Shown piece by piece: positions 17,304 to 26,459 of a stretch of 64,000 nt of DNA. This stretch comes from Marinovum sp. (GTDB lineage: Bacteria > Pseudomonadota > Alphaproteobacteria > Rhodobacterales > Rhodobacteraceae). Numbering within the stretch: position 1 is the first letter of the stretch; each line of letters starts with the position of its first letter. Location: the NCBI GenBank assembly GCA_022447495.1, contig JAKVBH010000011.1:1-64000 (forward strand), given 5' to 3'. A model generated the notes under the pieces. That model saw only the letters and a program-made list of their open reading frames with translations. It had not been told where the DNA came from and searched no databases. The position numbers and the translations under genes were made by a program.

Positions 17304-19097
17304 ATGAAAATGACTACCGAAGAGGCGTTTGTCAAAACGCTGCAGCGCCACGGTATTGAACATGCCTTTGGGATCATCGGCTCCGCTATGATGCCAATCT
17401 CTGACCTGTTCCCGCGCGCAGGCATCACCTTCTGGGACGGCGCGCATGAAGGCTCATCCGGCATGATGGCCGACGGCTACACCCGCGCCACCGGCAAAAT
17501 GTCGATGATGATTGCGCAAAATGGCCCCGGCATCACTAACTTTGTGACCGCCGTAAAAACCGCATATTGGAACCACACGCCGCTTTTGCTCGTCACGCCA
17601 CAGGCCGCGAACAAAACCATTGGCCAAGGTGGCTTCCAAGAAGTTGAGCAGATGAAGCTGTTCGAAGACATGGTCGCTTACCAAGAAGAGGTCCGTGACC
17701 CATCCCGTGTGGCTGAGGTTCTGACCCGTGTGATTTCCCAGGCCAAGCGCCTATCCGGTCCGGCGCAGATCAACCTGCCGCGTGACTTCTGGACCCAAGT
17801 GATCGATGTGACGATCCCTGATCCCATCGAGTTCGAAGCCTCCCCCGGTGGCACCAACTCTGTGGCCCAAGCCGCCGCACTTCTCTCCGAAGCCCAAAAC
17901 CCCGTTATCCTAAACGGGGCCGGTGTGGTGCTCTCCGCAGGTGGCATCAACGCCTCCATGCAACTGGCCGAGCGTCTCGATGCGCCGGTCTGTGTGGGCT
18001 ACCAGCACAACGACGCCTTCCCAGGCTCGCACCCACTCTTTGCTGGCCCACTGGGCTACAACGGCTCGAAAGCCGGTATGGAGCTCATCAAAGAAGCCGA
18101 CGTGGTGCTCTGCCTCGGCACGCGCCTGAACCCGTTCTCCACTCTGCCCGGTTACGGCATGGAATACTGGCCCGCAGATGCCAAGATTATCCAAGTGGAC
18201 ATCAACCCCGACCGCATCGGCCTGACGAAGAAGGTCACCGTGGGCATCGTGGGTGACGCGGCCAAAGTGGCCCATGGCATACTTGGCCGATTGGCAGATG
18301 GTGCTGGCGACCACATGCGCGCCGAGCGCAAGGCGAAAATCGCGGAAACCAAGTCCAAGTGGGCCCAACAGCTCAGCTCCATGGACCACGAGGATGACGA
18401 TCCAGGCACCACCTGGAACGAGCGTGCCCGCGCCGACAAGCCCGATTGGATGAGCCCCCGCATGGCGTGGCGCGCGATCCAATCCGCGTTGCCGCGTGAG
18501 GCGATTATTTCCTCCGATATCGGCAACAACTGTGCGATCGGCAACGCCTACCCAAGTTTTGAGCAAGGCCGGAAATACCTTGCCCCTGGCCTCTTTGGTC
18601 CTTGTGGCTACGGTCTTCCGTCCATCATCGGTGCGAAAATCGGTCAGCCGAATGTGCCGGTCTGTGGCTTTGCTGGCGACGGTGCTTTCGGCATCTCCGT
18701 GACCGAGCTCACCGCGATAGGCCGCTCCGAATGGCCTCCAATCACCATGATTGTCTTCCGCAACTACCAATGGGGTGCTGAGAAGCGTAACTCCACATTG
18801 TGGTTTGACGACAACTTCGTGGGCACCGAGCTCGACGATGATGTGTCCTATGCGGGCATCGCTCATGCCTGTGGCCTCCAGGGAGTGCAAGCCAAGACCA
18901 TGGACGCGCTCACCGAAGCGCTCAACACGGCCATCAAAGATCAAATGGAAAACGGCAAGACAACCCTCATCGAGGCGCTCATCAACCAAGAACTGGGCGA
19001 GCCGTTCCGCCGCGACGCGATGAAAAAGCCTGTGGAAGTGGCGGGCATCAATCCATCGGACATGGTCCCGCAACAGCCAGCGCAGGCGGCTGAATAA
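17304..19097 (+). CDS. xsc: Sulfoacetaldehyde acetyltransferase
   Basis: A thiamine-diphosphate enzyme that converts sulfoacetaldehyde and phosphate to sulfite and acetyl phosphate, the key step of taurine, isethionate and other C2-sulfonate breakdown. The 597 residues have the three-domain ThDP layout: the N-terminal PYR domain with GIEHAFGIIGSAMMP and DGAHEGSSG, where the catalytic glutamate is replaced as in Xsc; a middle domain near 190-330; and a C-terminal PP domain with GDGAFG and a later Asn in FRN forming the ThDP motif near 455-485. The start is the ATG at 17304 with GGGAGAG upstream. It is followed by a strong hairpin and a DsrE-like gene. No taurine transporter or transaminase genes are in this window. 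Confidence 0.95.
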   Translation: MKMTTEEAFVKTLQRHGIEHAFGIIGSAMMPISDLFPRAGITFWDGAHEGSSGMMADGYTRATGKMSMMIAQNGPGITNFVTAVKTAYWNHTPLLLVTPQAANKTIGQGGFQEVEQMKLFEDMVAYQEEVRDPSRVAEVLTRVISQAKRLSGPAQINLPRDFWTQVIDVTIPDPIEFEASPGGTNSVAQAAALLSEAQNPVILNGAGVVLSAGGINASMQLAERLDAPVCVGYQHNDAFPGSHPLFAGPLGYNGSKAGMELIKEADVVLCLGTRLNPFSTLPGYGMEYWPADAKIIQVDINPDRIGLTKKVTVGIVGDAAKVAHGILGRLADGAGDHMRAERKAKIAETKSKWAQQLSSMDHEDDDPGTTWNERARADKPDWMSPRMAWRAIQSALPREAIISSDIGNNCAIGNAYPSFEQGRKYLAPGLFGPCGYGLPSIIGAKIGQPNVPVCGFAGDGAFGISVTELTAIGRSEWPPITMIVFRNYQWGAEKRNSTLWFDDNFVGTELDDDVSYAGIAHACGLQGVQAKTMDALTEALNTAIKDQMENGKTTLIEALINQELGEPFRRDAMKKPVEVAGINPSDMVPQQPAQAAE

Positions 19098-19103
19098 ACG
19101 TGC

Positions 19104-19140
19104 CGCGCGGCCGGATGTTGACATCAAGACCGGCCGCGCG
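19104..19140 (+). terminator. Strong GC hairpin after xsc
   Basis: An 11-bp perfect stem (CGCGCGGCCGG with CCGGCCGCGCG) around a 15-nt loop, 7 bp after the xsc stop. No T-run follows, so it may be an mRNA-stabilising or attenuating stem between xsc and the next gene rather than a full terminator. Confidence 0.5.
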
Positions 19141-19211
19141 CCTCACTTCGCGGTTGCGCGAATCCTATCTGTCGCGCCACTCTGGCCCTATTAAACATAG
19201 GGAGATTGGCC

Positions 19212-19574
19212 GTGGCACAGATACTCGTCCACATACATTCCGGCCCGGAGGCGCCGAACAAAGCGACCTTGGGCTGCATTGTCGCGCTCACAGCCGCGAA
19301 GGGTGGTCACGACGTGACAGTCTTCTTCGCAGCGGATGGGGTGCACTTGTTGTCAGCCGATCACACTGCCTCGGTGGTGGGTCAGGGCACGGGCGCTTTG
19401 GCCGACCACATACCGGCCCTCAAAGAAGCCGGCGCGACCTTCAAAGTCTCCGGGATGAGCGCCAAGGCCCGTGGATACGACGAGAGCCTGCTTGCCGGGC
19501 ATCCTGCGGAATTCGCCATGCCCGATACGCTCATTGCCCTCTCGCTCGCGGCAGATTCGGTGCTCTGCTACTAG
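19212..19574 (+). CDS. DsrE-family small protein
   Basis: A 120-residue protein with a DsrE/DsrF-like alpha/beta fold: MAQILVHIHSGPE as strand 1, a helix with NKATLGCIVALTAAKGGHDV, FFAADGVHLL, a Gly-rich segment, and LPAL-like helices ending in SLAADSVLCY. Two cysteines are present (near residue 23 and the penultimate residue), but no DsrE-type active-site context is certain. I chose GTG at 19212 because AGGGAG lies 7 bases upstream. DsrE proteins take part in sulfur-relay reactions; next to xsc it may handle sulfite-linked sulfur, which is inference. Confidence 0.8.
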   Translation: MAQILVHIHSGPEAPNKATLGCIVALTAAKGGHDVTVFFAADGVHLLSADHTASVVGQGTGALADHIPALKEAGATFKVSGMSAKARGYDESLLAGHPAEFAMPDTLIALSLAADSVLCY

Positions 19575-19587
19575 ACCATGTTAGTTC

Positions 19588-20439
19588 TCAGGCCCGCGCC
19601 AACGTAAGCACAGTGGATGCCACAATGTCGTCGACCGTCGCCCCACGCGACAAATCACAAACCGGCTTGGCAAAACCCTGCAACATGGGACCAACCGCTT
19701 GGGCCCCGGCAAGCTCTTGGGCAAGCTTGTATGCGATGTTGCCCGCATTCAGGTCGGGGAACACCAGTGTGTTGGCGTCGCCTGCGCCCACGCCTTTGGT
19801 TACAGCAATAGTCTTGTTGAGCGCTGCGTCAGCTTGCACTGGCCCAGTAAAACCAGTCGCTTCAGCGACTTCGCGGACCATGTCGACGCTTTCACCCGTG
19901 CCAGATGCACCCGTCGAGAACGACAAAAGTGCGACCCTTGCTTCCCTCAACAAGGCAGTGGCAGACGCCGCGGTGGCGCGCGCAATATCAGTAAGCTGCG
20001 CCGCATCAGGCGCGACGTTCACCGCACAATCGGCAAATAGCATTTCCCGCCCATCGGGGAAGATCATCACGAAATACGATGATGCTGTTGTTACACCTTC
20101 TTCAGGTCCGATGACAATCGAGGCGGCTTCGATGACGCGTTTGGTGGGCGTGATGGCACCTGCAACCATCGCATCGGCCTCGCCCGCAGCCACCATCGCG
20201 GCGGCTCGGAACATGGGCCGCGACAACATCCGTTTAGCAACACCTTCTTTGATGCCTCGGCCGTCGACCAGTGCGGCCATCTGCGCGTCGCTGGAGGCAT
20301 CACAGGTGAGCGCGTCACACACGCCGTGCTCCTGCAGCCAACCCGCCGCTTCGGCGATACGCGGGTCTTCCATTTCTGGAAATACAACACGGCCTGGACG
20401 CGCTTTTGCGGCTTCTAAGGCATTTTCAAAAACTGACAT
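19588..20439 (-). CDS. pta: Phosphate acetyltransferase
   Basis: Converts acetyl phosphate, the xsc product, to acetyl-CoA. The 283-residue protein is a PTA_PTB domain alone, somewhat shorter than the usual 320-330 residues. It retains VVFPEMEDPRI near the start, ADAMVAG near 88, LFADCAVNVAPDA near 135, LSFSTGASGTGESV near 170, and VFPDLNAGNIAYKLAQ with GPMLQGFAKPVCDLSRG at the end. It lies on the opposite strand to xsc and the soe genes, converging with the DsrE gene and diverging from citrate synthase with only 36 bp between the starts. Confidence 0.93.
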   Translation of the reverse strand: MSVFENALEAAKARPGRVVFPEMEDPRIAEAAGWLQEHGVCDALTCDASSDAQMAALVDGRGIKEGVAKRMLSRPMFRAAAMVAAGEADAMVAGAITPTKRVIEAASIVIGPEEGVTTASSYFVMIFPDGREMLFADCAVNVAPDAAQLTDIARATAASATALLREARVALLSFSTGASGTGESVDMVREVAEATGFTGPVQADAALNKTIAVTKGVGAGDANTLVFPDLNAGNIAYKLAQELAGAQAVGPMLQGFAKPVCDLSRGATVDDIVASTVLTLARA

Positions 20440-20475
20440 GGGTCCCCCGGGTTTTGGGACGCAAAGGAGACAGTG

Positions 20476-21612
20476 ATGATCGAGGACGTCAAGATCAACC
20501 GTGGCTTAAAGGGCATTTACTTCGAGCGTTCTGGCGTGAGCCATATCGACGGGGGCAAAGGAGAATTGCTCTACCGTGGGTACACAATCCACGACTTGGC
20601 CGAGAACGCGACGTTTGAAGAGGTGTGCTATCTCCTGATCCACGGCGAATTGCCAAATACCGACGAACTCGCGGCATTTGATGCCGAGCTTAAAGCAGGG
20701 CGCGAACTGCCCGATGCGGTCTATGACATCATCCGCTCTGCCAAAGACGGTCACCCGATGGATGTTTTGCGCACAGCAGTGTCCGCGCTGGCCGCGCTGG
20801 AACCTACAAGTCAAGAGGTGGGCGAGGCCGCCTTCATCCGCAACGGACTTCGTCTGACAGCACAGGTGCCGATGATCATCGCCGCCCACGAAGCAATCCG
20901 CAATGGTCGCGAGCCGGTGATGGCCGACAAGAATTTGAGCCACGCCGCCAACTGGCTCTGGATGCTCAAGGGTGAGAAACCCTCCGAGGAAGCTGCGAAG
21001 CTCGCAGATGTGGATTTCATCCTACATGCCGAGCACGGTGCCAATGCGTCGGCATTCGCTGCGCGTGTGACCGTTGGGACTGAGGCAAACCTGCACGGCG
21101 CCATGGTCACGGCGCTCTCAACTCTCGCAGGCCCGGCCCATGGTGGCGCGGCTGAGGACGTCATGAAAATGGTTCACGAAATCGGCACGCCTGACAAAGC
21201 CGCTGAATACGTGAAAACCAAGCGCAAGGCCCGCGAAGCCGTCACTGGCTTTGGCCACCGCGTCTACCGCGCCGAAGACCCCCGTGCGCGCCACATGCGC
21301 GAAGGTGTCCGCAAACTCGGCGCAGAAATGGGTGCGCCTGAGTGGTACGAAATCCTTCAAGCAGTGGTCGATGCGATGAAACCCTATTCGCGCCATGGCC
21401 TGAACGTGAATGTCGATTTCTATTCCGGCGTTATCTACCAGCTGCACGGCATTCCGATGGACCTCTATGTGCCCATCTTTGCCATCGGTCGGATGCCCGG
21501 TTGGATCATCCAGTGCGTGGAACAACAACGCCAAAACATCCTGATCCGCCCACTGACGCTATACAATGGCCCTGACAAGCGTGATTGGATCACGCTTGGG
21601 GATCGAGCGTGA
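20476..21612 (+). CDS. Citrate synthase (type II-like; possibly 2-methylcitrate synthase)
   Basis: Condenses acetyl-CoA (or propionyl-CoA) with oxaloacetate. The 378 residues are the short dimeric type. Catalytic residues are visible: His in LHAEHGANAS near 190, His in GFGHRVYR near 260 and Asp in NVNVDFYSG near 312. GGAGA precedes the ATG at 20476, with a GTG one codon earlier. Its stop overlaps the GTG start of the YeiH gene by 4 bp, tying it to the sulfite genes. In this setting it may carry acetyl-CoA from sulfonates into the TCA cycle. PrpC-type specificity cannot be excluded. Confidence 0.85.
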   Translation: MIEDVKINRGLKGIYFERSGVSHIDGGKGELLYRGYTIHDLAENATFEEVCYLLIHGELPNTDELAAFDAELKAGRELPDAVYDIIRSAKDGHPMDVLRTAVSALAALEPTSQEVGEAAFIRNGLRLTAQVPMIIAAHEAIRNGREPVMADKNLSHAANWLWMLKGEKPSEEAAKLADVDFILHAEHGANASAFAARVTVGTEANLHGAMVTALSTLAGPAHGGAAEDVMKMVHEIGTPDKAAEYVKTKRKAREAVTGFGHRVYRAEDPRARHMREGVRKLGAEMGAPEWYEILQAVVDAMKPYSRHGLNVNVDFYSGVIYQLHGIPMDLYVPIFAIGRMPGWIIQCVEQQRQNILIRPLTLYNGPDKRDWITLGDRA

Positions 21613-22625
21613 TCGGCGCATCCCATGCCAGCATCCTATGCCAGCGCGCCAAAGATCTTTTTCCCGGAGTTGCAGTCGCCATCCTCGTTGCGGTGGCTGC
21701 AAAATTCCTCTCAGAGCACTACACAGCACCCGCCATGCTCATGGCGCTTCTTTTGGGGATCGCAGTGAGTTTCCTGGCCGAAGAAGGCAAGACCATCGCG
21801 GGGATCAATTTCTCTGCGCGGGCGCTGTTGCGCCTAGGGGTTGCGTTGCTCGGCGCTCGGATAAGCTTTGATCTTATCACCGCCCTGGGCGCACCGATGA
21901 TCGCGCTTGTGGTTGGCGGTTTGGTCGCCACCATCCTCTTTGGCCTGGCCGTTGGACGCCTCTTTGGTGCCAAGTGGCGGTTCTCGTTTCTGACCGCGGG
22001 CTCTGTGGCAATCTGTGGCGCGTCTGCGGCCATGGCCATCGCGGCAATCTTACCCAAAGACGAACGCTCCGAAGAGCGGCTGATCTTCACCGTGGTAGGC
22101 GTCACTGTCCTGTCGACCATTGCAATGATCGTCTATCCCATCCTGACAGAGGCCTTGGAGATGACCCGCGATCAAGCCGGGGTGTTCTTGGGCGGCACTA
22201 TCCACGATGTGGCACAAGTCGTGGGCGCTGGCTTCTCAATCTCTGAGGCCACTGGTGATACATCCACTCTGGTCAAGCTGATCCGGGTTGCGATGCTCGC
22301 CCCAGTTGTCATCATCGCGTCCCTTATCATTCGCCAGATGCACGACGGCGACACGGACGGCACGCGCCCCGCGCTGCTACCCGGATTTGTCCTTGCCTTT
22401 CTGGTTTTGGCCACCATCAATTCATTCAACGCGTTGCCGAGCATGGTGGCGCAAGGGCTAGGGGAGAGCTCGCGCTGGCTTCTGTTGATCGCCATTGCTG
22501 CGGTTGGGATGAAAACCAACTTGCGTCAGGTCCTGTCTGTCGGACCAGCAGCCATTGGCTTGATCGTGGCCGAAACGCTTTTCATCGCAATTTTCATTCT
22601 CATCGGTTTGCACTTCATGACCTAA
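21609..22625 (+). CDS. YeiH-family (UPF0324) membrane transporter, probable sulfite/sulfate exporter
   Basis: A 338-residue inner-membrane protein with about ten hydrophobic helices. Family features include MLMALLLGIAVSF near residue 50, ALLRLGVALLGARIS near 82, TAGSVAICGASAAMAIA near 130 and GTIHDVAQVVGAG near 197. The GTG start at 21609 overlaps the citrate synthase stop (GTGA). Proteins of this family are annotated as putative sulfate exporters; the position between xsc and the sulfite dehydrogenase genes fits export of sulfite or sulfate. The transported ion is not proven. Confidence 0.85.
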   Translation: MIGASHASILCQRAKDLFPGVAVAILVAVAAKFLSEHYTAPAMLMALLLGIAVSFLAEEGKTIAGINFSARALLRLGVALLGARISFDLITALGAPMIALVVGGLVATILFGLAVGRLFGAKWRFSFLTAGSVAICGASAAMAIAAILPKDERSEERLIFTVVGVTVLSTIAMIVYPILTEALEMTRDQAGVFLGGTIHDVAQVVGAGFSISEATGDTSTLVKLIRVAMLAPVVIIASLIIRQMHDGDTDGTRPALLPGFVLAFLVLATINSFNALPSMVAQGLGESSRWLLLIAIAAVGMKTNLRQVLSVGPAAIGLIVAETLFIAIFILIGLHFMT

Positions 22626-22649
22626 GCTAAGAGCGGACAAGGACGCCAG

Positions 22650-25466
22650 ATGACAATCCAGCAACCCAAGATCGACACAAGCCCGAAAGTCTCGGACGAG
22701 GTCCGCAAGACGACGTGTTACATGTGCGCCTGCCGCTGCGGGATCAACGTGCACATGAAGGATGGCAAGGTCGCCTATATTGAGGGCAATCGCGACCACC
22801 CCGTGAACCAAGGCGTGCTCTGCGCCAAAGGATCCGCTGGGATCATGCAACATAATGCGCCATCCCGTTTGCGCACCCCTCTGAAACGGGTGGGCCCGCG
22901 TGGCTCAGGTGAGTTCGAAGAGATCAGCTGGGACGAAGCGCTCCAGATTGCCACGGATTGGCTGGCCCCCGTGCGCGAAGACGACCCATCCAAGCTTGCC
23001 TTCTTCACCGGCCGTGACCAATCGCAAAGCTTTACAAGCTTCTGGGCGCAAAACTTTGGCACGCCAAACTACGCGGCCCATGGGGGCTTCTGCTCGGTCA
23101 ATATGGCGGCTGGCGGCATCTACACCATGGGTGGCGCATTCTGGGAATTTGGCCAACCCGATTGGGACCGGACCAAGCTCTTTATGCTCTTTGGCGTCGC
23201 AGAAGACCACGACAGCAACCCGATAAAGATTGGTCTTGGCAAACTCAAGAAACGCGGCGCTCGGGTGATTGGCGTCAACCCGATCCGCTCTGGCTACAAC
23301 GCTGTGGCCGATGATTGGGTGGGCATCACGCCGGGCACCGATGGGCTCTTTATCCTCGCACTCGTGCACGAATTGCTGCGTATGGGTAAAATCGACCTGC
23401 GCTACCTCGCCGACTACACAAATGCGGCTTGTCTAATCAACGGTGACACGTCTTCGCCCGAAAATGGCCTGCTGCTCCGCGACGAGGCGGGAAAAGAGCT
23501 TGTGATGGACCGTAAGACCGGCAAGCCCATGGCCTTTGATGCCGCAGACGTGCAACCCGATCTCGGCGCCTCCTTCACCGTCGACGGCATCACCCATGTG
23601 ACCGTCATGCAAAAGTTGGCCGAACGCTATCTCGACCTGCAATACGCGCCCGAAGCGGTGGCGGACCGCTGCGGTATCAAAGCTGAGAAAATCCGCGCCA
23701 TCGCCGCAGAGCTCGCCCGGGTTGCCTTCGAAGAAGAGATAACGCTCGACACGCCCTGGACCGATTTTCGCGGTCGCAAGCATGACAAGATGGTCGGTCG
23801 CCCTGTGGCCTTCCACGCCATGCGCGGGATTTCCGCCCATGCCAATGGCTTCCAAACGTGTCGCGCACTGCATATGTTACAGATCCTCTTGGGCTCGGTC
23901 GAAGTGCCCGGTGGCTTCCGCTTCAAACCGCCCTATCCCAAGCCTATTGCCGCGCATCCCAAACCGCATTGCAAGGTCACACCAGGCAAACCACTCGACG
24001 GTCCACACCTGGGCTTTGTGCACGGCCCGGACGATCTCGCCCTCAAAGAGGACGGCAGCCCCGCGCGCATCGACAAAGCCTTTACTTGGGAAAACCCCAT
24101 GTCGGCCCATGGGCTGATGCACATGGTGATCTCAAACGCCCATGCCGGTGATCCGTACAAGATCGATACGCTGTTTCTCTACATGGCAAACATGTCCTGG
24201 AACTCGTCCATGAACACGCGTGGCGTGATGGACATGCTCACCGACAAAGACGAGAATGGTGACTACGTGATCCCACAGATCATCTATTCCGATGCCTATA
24301 GCTCGGAGATGGTGGCCTTTGCCGATCTGATCCTGCCGGATACAACCTATCTGGAACGTCACGACTGTATCTCGCTCCTCGATCGTCCGATTTCAGAGGC
24401 CGAAGGTGCCGCCGATGCGATCCGCTGGCCCGTGGTTGAACCCGACCGAGATGTGCGTGGCTTCCAATCCGTGCTCTGTGAGTTAGGCGCCAAGCTGAAT
24501 TTACCTGGCTTCGTAAATGAAGATGGCAGCCAGAAGTATGCCGATTATGGCGATTACATTACCAATCACGAACGTAAACCGGGCATTGGCCCGCTCGCTG
24601 GGTGGCGAGGCAATGGCGACGAAAACGGTCGCGGCGCACCAAACCCAGGGCAGTTGGGCGCTTATATCGAAAACGGCGGCTTCAAGGTCTTCCACATCGA
24701 CGAAGAGGCGCAATTCTACAAACCCTGGAACATGGCATACCAAGATTACGCCGTATCCCTCGGTCTTTACGACGCGCCTGCACCCTACCTATTCCAGATA
24801 TATTCTGAACCCATGCGCCGATTCCAACTGGCCGCCGAAGGCCATGGCGACCGCCAACCACCCGACCACCTGCGCGAACGAATCAAAGAAAAGCTCGATC
24901 CACTTCCGATCTGGTACGACCCGTCTGACGACAACCGCGGCGCAGAATATCCGATCACCGCGCTGACCCAGCGGCCTATGGCCATGTACCATTCCTGGGG
25001 CACGCAAAACGCGTGGCTGCGCCAAATCCATGGGCAAAACCCGCTCTACATGCCCACCAATCTGATGCAAAAGCACAACCTCAAAGATGGGGATTGGGCA
25101 CGGGTGACCTCGCCCCACGGGTCGATCACTGTACCCGTGATGGAGATGGCCGCACTCAACGACAACACCATCTGGACCTGGAACGCCATCGGCAAACGCA
25201 AAGGCGCCTGGGCCCTGTCCGAGGATGCGCCAGAGGCGACCAAAGGCTTCTTGCTCAACCACCTCATCCACGAACTGCTCCCCGCCAAAGGCGATGGGCT
25301 GCGCTGGGCCAATTCCGATCCCATCACAGGCCAAGCCGCATGGTTCGACCTGAAAGTCCAAGTCGAAAAAGCGTCTGCGCCAGCAGAGAGCCAACCCGCC
25401 TTCCCGGCGCAAAAATCACCCGTCGGCCAAGGACCAGACACCGTCACATGGAAGACCACAGCATGA
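22650..25466 (+). CDS. soeA: Molybdopterin oxidoreductase, sulfite dehydrogenase large subunit SoeA
   Basis: Catalytic subunit of a cytoplasmic membrane-bound sulfite-oxidising enzyme of the complex iron-sulfur molybdoenzyme family. The 938 residues begin with a 4Fe-4S site (CYMCACRC, then VLCAKG), continue with Mo-bisMGD domains (FGVAEDHDSNP; NPIRSGYNAVADDW) and end with a dinucleotide-binding domain (LKDGDWARVTSPHG). No twin-arginine signal is present, which matches the cytoplasmic Soe type rather than periplasmic enzymes. AAGGAC precedes the ATG. The location beside xsc argues for sulfite as substrate; from sequence alone a formate or polysulfide enzyme could be considered. Confidence 0.9.
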   Translation: MTIQQPKIDTSPKVSDEVRKTTCYMCACRCGINVHMKDGKVAYIEGNRDHPVNQGVLCAKGSAGIMQHNAPSRLRTPLKRVGPRGSGEFEEISWDEALQIATDWLAPVREDDPSKLAFFTGRDQSQSFTSFWAQNFGTPNYAAHGGFCSVNMAAGGIYTMGGAFWEFGQPDWDRTKLFMLFGVAEDHDSNPIKIGLGKLKKRGARVIGVNPIRSGYNAVADDWVGITPGTDGLFILALVHELLRMGKIDLRYLADYTNAACLINGDTSSPENGLLLRDEAGKELVMDRKTGKPMAFDAADVQPDLGASFTVDGITHVTVMQKLAERYLDLQYAPEAVADRCGIKAEKIRAIAAELARVAFEEEITLDTPWTDFRGRKHDKMVGRPVAFHAMRGISAHANGFQTCRALHMLQILLGSVEVPGGFRFKPPYPKPIAAHPKPHCKVTPGKPLDGPHLGFVHGPDDLALKEDGSPARIDKAFTWENPMSAHGLMHMVISNAHAGDPYKIDTLFLYMANMSWNSSMNTRGVMDMLTDKDENGDYVIPQIIYSDAYSSEMVAFADLILPDTTYLERHDCISLLDRPISEAEGAADAIRWPVVEPDRDVRGFQSVLCELGAKLNLPGFVNEDGSQKYADYGDYITNHERKPGIGPLAGWRGNGDENGRGAPNPGQLGAYIENGGFKVFHIDEEAQFYKPWNMAYQDYAVSLGLYDAPAPYLFQIYSEPMRRFQLAAEGHGDRQPPDHLRERIKEKLDPLPIWYDPSDDNRGAEYPITALTQRPMAMYHSWGTQNAWLRQIHGQNPLYMPTNLMQKHNLKDGDWARVTSPHGSITVPVMEMAALNDNTIWTWNAIGKRKGAWALSEDAPEATKGFLLNHLIHELLPAKGDGLRWANSDPITGQAAWFDLKVQVEKASAPAESQPAFPAQKSPVGQGPDTVTWKTTA

Positions 25467-25467
25467 T

Positions 25468-25534
25468 CTTCCTCTTGCCTCAAATACCCTGGGGAGATTT
25501 GGCCAAAACCCAAGGGAGGCAAAGCCTCCTCCCC
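25468..25534 (-). repeat. Dispersed hairpin repeat (copy 2) inside the soe operon
   Basis: The same CTTCCTCTTGC ... AAATACCCTGGGG core as copies near 1946 and 37682, followed by a small GGAGGC-AAA-GCCTCC hairpin. It lies between soeA and the small membrane-peptide gene in the orientation opposite to transcription, so it should not terminate the operon. Confidence 0.7.
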
Positions 25535-25560
25535 ATGACGACGCAAAAGGCAGCGCAATC

Positions 25561-25704
25561 ATGAACAATCAGACCAAAACCCTGCTCCTGATCGCAGCCT
25601 TTATCGCGGCCATGATCGGCTCGTTTATCTGGTTCGTCGCCACCTGGGACCCGTCGAAAGAAGAGCCCGTCAGTGCCATTTCATATGAGGAGACGCTGGC
25701 ATGA
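25561..25704 (+). CDS. 47-residue single-span membrane peptide between soeA and soeB
   Basis: The peptide begins MNNQTKTLLLIAAFIAAMIG; residues 7-27 form one transmembrane helix, followed by an acidic tail (DPSKEEPVSA, ending SYEETLA). Its TGA overlaps the soeB ATG (ATGA), so it is translationally coupled to soeB. I do not recognise a named family. The position suggests an accessory or assembly subunit of the sulfite dehydrogenase, like the small subunits of other respiratory complexes. This is inference. Confidence 0.75.
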   Translation: MNNQTKTLLLIAAFIAAMIGSFIWFVATWDPSKEEPVSAISYEETLA

Positions 25705-26459
25705 CCACCCTCCCCCAGTCGACTGAAAAGAAACTTGGCCTCGTCATCGACCTGGACACCTGCGTGGGCTGCCACGCCTGTGTGGTGTCGTGCAAAGGTT
25801 GGAATACGGAAAACTACGGCGCGCCGTTGGCCGACACGAATGCGTACGGCGCCGACCCCGTGGGTACTTTCCTCAATCGTGTCCACAGCTACGAGGTCAC
25901 CCCTGAGGAAGGCACAGCCAAACTCATCCATTTCCCGAAATCCTGCCTGCATTGCGAGGATGCTCCATGCGTCACCGTGTGCCCAACGGGCGCAAGTTAC
26001 AAACGCGCCGAGGATGGCATCGTGCTTGTGAACGAGACCGACTGCATCGGCTGCGGGCTTTGTGCATGGGCCTGCCCCTACGGCGCGCGTGAGATGGACG
26101 GGGTCGAGAAGGTGATGAAGAAATGCACCCTCTGCGTTGATCGCATCTACAATGAAAACCTCCCGGAGGAGGACCGCGAACCGGCTTGTGTGCGCACTTG
26201 CCCCGCTGGCGCCCGTCACTTCGGCGACTTCGCGGACCCAGAAAGCAACGTTTCCAAGCTCAGCGCCGAACGCGGGGGCATGGATCTCATGCCAGAACAG
26301 GGCACCAAGCCCGTGAACAAATACCTGCCGCCCCGTCCCAAGGACCAACTCGACGAGGTCGACATCCTCGCGCCGTTCCTGGCCCCGTTGGACGACGCAC
26401 CGGGCCGCGATCTTGGTGGCTTTTTGGGTTGGCTCGACAAAACACTGGAGAAGATCTGA
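25701..26459 (+). CDS. soeB: 4Fe-4S ferredoxin subunit, sulfite dehydrogenase SoeB
   Basis: A 252-residue electron-transfer subunit with four cysteine clusters: CVGCHACVVSC near residue 18, CLHCEDAPCVTVCPTGA near 80, CIGCGLCAWACPYGA near 115 and ACVRTCPAGA near 160. This is the DmsB/NrfC/PsrB pattern holding four 4Fe-4S centres. It would pass electrons from SoeA to the membrane subunit. Its start overlaps the 47-residue peptide gene and its stop overlaps the SoeC start (TGATG). Confidence 0.92.
   Translation: MTTLPQSTEKKLGLVIDLDTCVGCHACVVSCKGWNTENYGAPLADTNAYGADPVGTFLNRVHSYEVTPEEGTAKLIHFPKSCLHCEDAPCVTVCPTGASYKRAEDGIVLVNETDCIGCGLCAWACPYGAREMDGVEKVMKKCTLCVDRIYNENLPEEDREPACVRTCPAGARHFGDFADPESNVSKLSAERGGMDLMPEQGTKPVNKYLPPRPKDQLDEVDILAPFLAPLDDAPGRDLGGFLGWLDKTLEKI

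Noticed and set aside
17910-19127. 405-codon minus-strand frame opposite xsc
   Set aside because: It lies fully antisense to conserved ThDP enzyme motifs and has a His/Gly/Arg-rich shadow composition.
25468-25534. Repeat inside the soe operon as a transcription terminator of soeA
   Set aside because: Its T-run and hairpin order point the opposite way to the plus-strand operon.
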